From Clostridiaceae bacterium (GTDB lineage: Bacteria > Bacillota > Clostridia > UBA1212 > DUPL01): a stretch of DNA of 21,319 nucleotides. Both the position numbers and the translations under genes were made by a program. How positions within the stretch are numbered: position 1 is the stretch's first letter; each line of letters begins with the position of its first letter. Under the pieces are notes generated by a model. That model worked only from the letters and a program-made list of their open reading frames with translations. It was not told the origin of the DNA and did not search any database. Below, piece by piece: positions 17,488-21,319 of the stretch. The DNA lies in assembly GCA_012522035.1 (NCBI GenBank), contig JAAYLF010000172.1:1-21319 (forward strand), written 5' to 3'.

Positions 17488-18753
17488 TTAAATTTTCTCC
17501 AAACTCTGCTCTATATCCTTTATAATATCATCCACATACTCAATTCCGATGGACATTCTGATAAGATCCGGTGAAACACCAGCAACTTCAATCTCTTCGT
17601 CAGACATTTGTCTGTGTGTTGTGCTTGCAGGATGGATGACGCAGGTTCTAAGATCCGCTACATGAGTGACAATTGCAGCAAGCTTTAAATTGTTCATGAA
17701 CTTTGCTGCATTATCCCTGCCGCCCTTCACTCCAAAGGAAATAACACCACAAGTACCATTAGGCATGTATTTCATGCACTTTTCGTACTGGCTGCTTGAC
17801 TTCAGCGAAGGATAGTTTACCCAACTGACCTTTTCATGATTCTCAAGATACTCGGCTACCGCCTGGGCATTTTGAGAGTGCCTTTCCATTCTCAAAAACA
17901 ATGTTTCCAGTCCCAAATTCAGATAAAAGGCATTTTGAGGTGACATCATTGCACCTATATCTCTCATCAAGTGAGCGGTAAGTTTCGCAATATATGCTCC
18001 TTTGCCAAACTTTTCCGTATATATTATGCCGTGATAGGACTCGTCCGGAGTTGTAAGTTTTGGGAACTTGCCATTGTTCCAAATGAAATTGCCGCTGTCA
18101 ATTACTGCTCCACCAAGACTAACGGCATGTCCATCCAAATATGTTGTAGTTGAATGAGTTACTATGTCTGCACTATATTCTATAGGTCTCAAGTTAATTG
18201 GTGTTGGAAAAGTATTGTCTACTATTAGGGGAACTCCGTGTTTGTGGGCACATTTTGCATACATTTCCACATCAAGTACATGCAAGGAAGGATTGGACAG
18301 GGTTTCTGCGAAAACACATTTTGTATTTTCTCTGAATGCGCTCTCTATTTCCTCTTCTGTTGCGTCTGGTCTGAGAAATGTGAATTCTATTCCCATATTA
18401 TTCATTGTGTTGTTGAACAGATTGTATGTTCCGCCGTATATGGCACTTTGTGATATTACATGATCTCCTGCCTGACATATGTTTAAAACAGCAAAGAAAT
18501 TTGCACTTTGCCCGGATGAGGTTAAAACGCAGCCAACCCCACCTTCCAATGAAGCCAGTTTTCTTTCAACAGCTGCAACTGTGGGGTTAGCCAATCTGGA
18601 ATAGAAAAACCCATCTGTTTTTAAATCAAACAAGTCACCCAATTGTTCCGCCGTATCGTATTTGAATGTTGTGCTTTGAATAATGGGAATGACTCTAGGT
18701 TCCCCCTTTGTGGGATTGTAACCTTCTTGTACGCATTTGGTATTTATGTGCAT
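17488..18753 (-). CDS. metY: O-acetylhomoserine sulfhydrylase (MetY), PLP lysine replaced by Thr
   Basis: PLP enzyme of the Cys/Met metabolism family that makes homocysteine from O-acetylhomoserine and sulfide; 421 residues, normal for MetY. Motifs: NTKCVQEGYNP at the start, QSTTFKYDT, FFYSRLANPT, SSGQSANFFAVLN, YGGTYNLF, FAETLSNPSLHV and VDNTFPTP (Asp for the PLP nitrogen). The Schiff-base segment normally reads HSTTKY; here it is HSTTTY. Thr204 (ACA at 18144-18142) takes the place of the Lys that binds PLP and does the proton transfers, so the enzyme as read should be inactive. The C-terminal region (ATTHRQMSDEE, GVSPDLIRMSIGIE) is intact. ATG 18753 is preferred over an in-frame TTG one codon earlier because the family starts near MHINTK; GGAG lies about 9 bases upstream. 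Confidence 0.94.
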   Translation of the reverse strand: MHINTKCVQEGYNPTKGEPRVIPIIQSTTFKYDTAEQLGDLFDLKTDGFFYSRLANPTVAAVERKLASLEGGVGCVLTSSGQSANFFAVLNICQAGDHVISQSAIYGGTYNLFNNTMNNMGIEFTFLRPDATEEEIESAFRENTKCVFAETLSNPSLHVLDVEMYAKCAHKHGVPLIVDNTFPTPINLRPIEYSADIVTHSTTTYLDGHAVSLGGAVIDSGNFIWNNGKFPKLTTPDESYHGIIYTEKFGKGAYIAKLTAHLMRDIGAMMSPQNAFYLNLGLETLFLRMERHSQNAQAVAEYLENHEKVSWVNYPSLKSSSQYEKCMKYMPNGTCGVISFGVKGGRDNAAKFMNNLKLAAIVTHVADLRTCVIHPASTTHRQMSDEEIEVAGVSPDLIRMSIGIEYVDDIIKDIEQSLEKI

Positions 18754-18790
18754 CAATTTTCACTCCATCTGTTATTATAATCCATGATAT

Positions 18791-18796
18791 ATTATA
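18791..18796 (-). promoter_or_regulatory. Candidate -10 box for metY-pepD
   Basis: TATAAT on the minus strand (18796-18791), about 38 bases before the metY ATG. The -35 region is weak (CGGTAT at 17-base spacing) and lies inside the probable spoIVA terminator hairpin. Another TATAAT-like box is nearer the gene but has no -35. No S-box or T-box leader can fit in the 109-base gap. Confidence 0.4.
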
Positions 18797-18810
18797 GCAT
18801 AATAATTTGA

Positions 18811-18847
18811 AAAATACCGAAAAACTTATACAAGCTTCCCGATATTT
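18811..18847 (-). terminator. Probable terminator after spoIVA
   Basis: On the minus strand the segment 18847-18836 can pair with 18823-18812 over 12 bp including three G-U pairs, around a 12-base loop, 15 bases after the spoIVA stop. The following T-run is short (TTCAAATT), so the strength is uncertain. Confidence 0.45.
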
Positions 18848-18862
18848 TGAAATAGTTTTCAG

Positions 18863-20230
18863 TTACAAGATTATGCAGATAAGTCCGCCGCTGCCTTCAT
18901 TTATGACCCTTTCAATGGTCTCCTGGAGCTTTAGACGTTCATCATCCGGTATCCTGCCCAGTTTGTTTGACAGTCCTTCGCTCATAAGTTCATTCAATGG
19001 TTTTCCAAAAAGATTTGAAGACCAGATGCTGTTAGGATCGTTCTCAAATTCACTTAGTATGTAATTCACCAACTCTTCCGACTGTTTTTCCGTTCCGACA
19101 AAAGGAGCAATTTCCGTTTCGATATCAGCCTTAATCATGTGAATTGATGGTGCCGATGCTCTTAATCTTACACCAAATCTGTTGCCCTGTCTGACAATCT
19201 CCGGATCTTCCAGTCTCATCTCTTCAACCGTTGGCATTACAATTCCATAGCCTTTAAGTTCAACTTCCCTTAAAGCATATTCCAGTCTCTCGTATGCTCT
19301 CTTGATTCTGCCAAGGTCTTTTATCATGTTAATAAGAGCCTTGTCGTCATTTATATCAAGTCCGGATCTTTCGGAAAGAATCTTGTAGAACAGTTCATCA
19401 GGCATTGCCAGCTCTATCAAAGCAGTACCTTTGCCTGCATCCACTTCCGTTATCTGTGCTCTCTTGATAAATTGTGCGTTTTCAATAAGGTTTGCGCATT
19501 CCTCAACAGATCTCAGTCTGTCACAGTCAGCAAAGGCTTCCTTGATAGCCTCAATCAGTTCAACTTTTAGGTTTTCATCATAGTCCAGGCTTTCCATCCA
19601 TTGAGGTACATTGAATCCAATTTCGCAGATTGGGAACTCATATAGTATTGTCCTCATTATCAAATTGATGTCACTCTGCTCCATTTCGCTGCAGTTCACA
19701 GGTATTACGGGAACATTGTATTTTTCATACAAGCTGTCTCTAAGTGCTGGCACATGCTCCGCATTTGGATCAACACAATTGAGAAGAATCGCAAAAGGCT
19801 TGCCTGTGTCTTGCATCTCCTTTATTACCTTCTCTTCCGCCTCCACATAGTCTTCTCTCTTTATTTCCGTTATGCTTCCATCAGTGGTGACCACAATGCC
19901 AATGGTAGAGTGCTCATTTATCACCTTCTGAGTACCAATTTCAGCAGCTTCTCCGAAGGGAATGGGATCATCAAACCAAGGTGTGTCAACCATTCTTGGC
20001 ATGTCGTTTTCCAGATACCCAAGTGCATTGTTGACAAGGTATCCAACACAATCCACCAGTCTTACCTTCAGCTGAATGTTTCCGCCAATAGTGATCTGTG
20101 CAGCTTCATTTGGTATGAACTTTGGCTCGGTTGTCATTATTGTTTTGCCAGCAGCACTCTGCGGCAGCTCATCCACTGCACGTTCTCTCTCATATGGATC
20201 ACTTATGTTTGGTATGACCAAAAGGTCCAT
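18863..20230 (-). CDS. spoIVA: Stage IV sporulation protein A, open part; 5' end cut off by an in-frame stop
   Basis: SpoIVA is the ATP-driven scaffold that polymerises around the forespore and anchors the spore coat. The open part from ATG 20230 gives 455 residues starting MDLLVIPNISDPYERERAVD, followed by DELPQSAAGKTIMTTEPKF, VDCVGY, HSTIGIVVTTDGS, APSIHMIKADIETE and the conserved C-terminus NEGSGGLICIIL. In frame upstream the sequence continues to a GTG at 20341; from there the length would be 492, the same as Bacillus subtilis SpoIVA. That upstream part holds the Walker A loop with Lys30, but codon 15 is TAA. As read, only the shorter form without Walker A could be made, and ATP-dependent assembly would be expected to fail. 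The gene is therefore either a recent pseudogene or mis-sequenced at this codon. Confidence 0.9.
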   Translation of the reverse strand: MDLLVIPNISDPYERERAVDELPQSAAGKTIMTTEPKFIPNEAAQITIGGNIQLKVRLVDCVGYLVNNALGYLENDMPRMVDTPWFDDPIPFGEAAEIGTQKVINEHSTIGIVVTTDGSITEIKREDYVEAEEKVIKEMQDTGKPFAILLNCVDPNAEHVPALRDSLYEKYNVPVIPVNCSEMEQSDINLIMRTILYEFPICEIGFNVPQWMESLDYDENLKVELIEAIKEAFADCDRLRSVEECANLIENAQFIKRAQITEVDAGKGTALIELAMPDELFYKILSERSGLDINDDKALINMIKDLGRIKRAYERLEYALREVELKGYGIVMPTVEEMRLEDPEIVRQGNRFGVRLRASAPSIHMIKADIETEIAPFVGTEKQSEELVNYILSEFENDPNSIWSSNLFGKPLNELMSEGLSNKLGRIPDDERLKLQETIERVINEGSGGLICIIL

Positions 20231-20341
20231 GAATCTTTTGATAAATGTAGACTTGCCAGTTCTTACAGGACCTACAACGCCGATATATATATCACCTTAG
20301 GTCCTTATGGCAATCTGCTGATAAATATCATATCTATCCAC
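20231..20341 (-). pseudogene. spoIVA: 5' segment of spoIVA with premature TAA
   Basis: Read from GTG 20341, which has GGGAGG about 9 bases upstream, this codes VDRYDIYQQIAIRT, TAA at 20299-20297, then GDIYIGVVGPVRTGKSTFIK and on into the long open frame with no shift. The family reads IAERTGGDIYIG here, so Glu is replaced by Ile and Gly by the stop codon. Each replacement needs two base changes, assuming GAA and GGA as ancestral codons. No ATG, GTG or TTG follows the stop before Met at 20230, so the Walker A loop (GPVRTGKST) is not reachable from a normal start. Confidence 0.82.
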
Positions 20342-20462
20342 TATTTGAAACCTCCCTTATCATGTTTGTCTTAATACGGATACAACATATATATATTCCT
20401 GTTAAATGAAAATATTACAAGCTGTCGTTGTTAATTTTTTTATGACAAGGGAGGGCAAGTAT

Positions 20463-21065
20463 TCAGTTTTTATTCTTTTGACCTAGTTTTGACTCTGTTC
20501 CAGTTAGAAGTCGTTTTATGTTTGAATGATGACGAATTATTACAAGAACTGCTACAAAAACCGTAAGCCAGAAGGTTGGAGTATCAAACCCGTGCCCGGT
20601 AAAATATGTAGCTATTACAACTACTAAAGCAGCAGTGATTGATCCAAGGGACACATATCTGGTTATGGCAACTATTATGATAAACCATGCCAGCGCAATC
20701 AATGCAGCCCATGGGGATGCAAACAACAGTACGGAAAAGGATGTAAGGACGCCTTTTCCTCCCTTGAATCCAAAATATGCTGGCCAATTGTGCCCAACAA
20801 CTGCTGCACCGCCTGCAAGTACAAGCCCCATTTCCTTGTACAATAGCAGTCCAACAAGGGAGGCTATTATTCCCTTTAGGAAGTCGCCAAGAAAGGTAAA
20901 AGCAGCAGCTTTTTTACCAAGACTTCTTAACACATTGGTGGTGCCTGCGTTGCCGCTGCCCATGGTCCTTATATCGGTTTTATAAAATACTTTGGATATA
21001 AGGACGGCGGAGTTTATGCTGCCAAGCAAATAGCCTAAGATGATGGAAACTATACCGTAAATCAT
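20463..21065 (-). CDS. plsY: Glycerol-3-phosphate acyltransferase PlsY
   Basis: Integral membrane enzyme of 200 residues that transfers the acyl group from acyl-phosphate to glycerol 3-phosphate, the first step of phospholipid synthesis with PlsX. The three family motifs are visible: GSINSAVLISK near residue 15, GSGNAGTTNVLR (about 37-48) and GHNWPAYFGFKGGKG (about 91-105). Several hydrophobic segments (about 3-22, 53-75, 78-93, 108-135, 140-158, 160-180) fit the five-to-seven-helix fold. The ATG directly abuts the der stop (TAAATG), with GAGGAT inside der as ribosome binding site, so the two are translationally coupled. Its stop is 121 bases before the spoIVA start, and no clear terminator was found between them. 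Confidence 0.95.
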   Translation of the reverse strand: MIYGIVSIILGYLLGSINSAVLISKVFYKTDIRTMGSGNAGTTNVLRSLGKKAAAFTFLGDFLKGIIASLVGLLLYKEMGLVLAGGAAVVGHNWPAYFGFKGGKGVLTSFSVLLFASPWAALIALAWFIIIVAITRYVSLGSITAALVVVIATYFTGHGFDTPTFWLTVFVAVLVIIRHHSNIKRLLTGTESKLGQKNKN

Positions 21066-21319
21066 TTACTTATCATCCTCATTTCTTTCCCTGACTATGA
21101 AGACCAAAGGAGTACCTTCGAATCCAAAATTGGTTCTCATTTGATTTTCTATATATCTCAAATATGAATAGTGAAAAAGTTTCTCGTCGTTACAGAATAG
21201 GACGAATGTAGGCGGTTTTACCTTCACTTGCGTCATATTATAAATCTTGACTATTCTGCCCTTGTCGGAAGGATGCTGAACCATTAGCATTGCATCGTTA
21301 ATAACATCGTTCGGCATCC
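21066..21319 (-). CDS. der: GTPase Der (EngA), C-terminal part only
   Basis: The last 84 or so residues of the double-GTPase Der, a 50S ribosome assembly factor. The visible part is the KH-like C-terminal domain with NDVINDAMLM, PPTFVLFCND, YLRYIENQMR and FGFEGTPLVFIVRER, all characteristic of Der. The rest, with both G domains, lies beyond the right edge. The first Met in the window is internal, not the start. It is the first gene of a der-plsY unit. Confidence 0.94.
   Translation of the reverse strand, partial: MPNDVINDAMLMVQHPSDKGRIVKIYNMTQVKVKPPTFVLFCNDEKLFHYSYLRYIENQMRTNFGFEGTPLVFIVRERNEDDK

Noticed and set aside
18754..18756. TTG as metY start, one codon before ATG
   Set aside because: The family begins at M-x-I-N-T-K and ATG is the stronger start; the spacing to GGAG allows either, so it is only a minor uncertainty.
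18754..18862. S-box or T-box leader upstream of metY
   Set aside because: The space is about 109 bases and contains a terminator and promoter boxes; no conserved leader elements were seen.
20388..20398. ATATATATATA run as a repeat element
   Set aside because: Too short and simple; ordinary AT-rich intergenic sequence.
20342..20462. Sigma-E promoter expected for spoIVA
   Set aside because: The gap has AT repeats and a TTGTAA with an AATATA at 17-base spacing, but no convincing sigma-E boxes, so no promoter was called.

Overview
The window looks like chromosome from an AT-rich, spore-forming clostridial Firmicute. The evidence is a SpoIVA homologue, a DnaE with a complete PHP ligand set, clostridial-type long PurL, PlsY and Der, GG-rich ribosome binding sites and TATAAT-type promoters. 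The content purL - phosphosugar mutase - dnaE - pfkA reminds me of the Acetivibrio (Clostridium) thermocellus group, but that is memory, not a search. No rRNA, tRNA, insertion sequence or CRISPR array was seen.

Layout. Bases 1-9858 form a minus-strand housekeeping block: purL, a phosphoglucomutase-type gene and dnaE are tightly spaced behind one good promoter (9895-9923), followed by pfkA with its own promoter (870-898). Bases 9928-14761 hold a signalling/transport module: a 981-residue ABC protein (ATPase fused to an FtsX-like permease) on the minus strand, divergent from a response regulator and a histidine kinase with almost no extracellular loop. An 11-bp-phased direct repeat lies in the shared intergenic region. 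Bases 14766-16001 are a broken gene of the uroporphyrinogen-decarboxylase superfamily, apparently the third gene of the kinase operon. From 16013 to the right edge all genes are on the minus strand: metY-pepD, spoIVA, and der-plsY. No gene-free stretch exceeds about 150 bases.

What stands out is the state of the genes. In three otherwise open genes the residue that performs the chemistry is missing: the PLP lysine of MetY (Thr204), the glutaminase cysteine of PurL (Gly1087) and the Walker A lysine of the ABC ATPase (Thr44). Each is one A:T to C:G change from the most likely ancestral codon. In addition spoIVA has an in-frame TAA at codon 15, which removes its Walker A loop from the remaining open frame, and the URO-D gene carries two nonsense codons and two frameshifts. 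These may be real (mutator lineage, relaxed selection, altered function) or errors in the sequence; raw reads and relatives would decide. The most plausible functional system is the divergent ABC/two-component pair, which has the layout of a peptide-antibiotic sensing or export module but does not match the textbook Bce arrangement.
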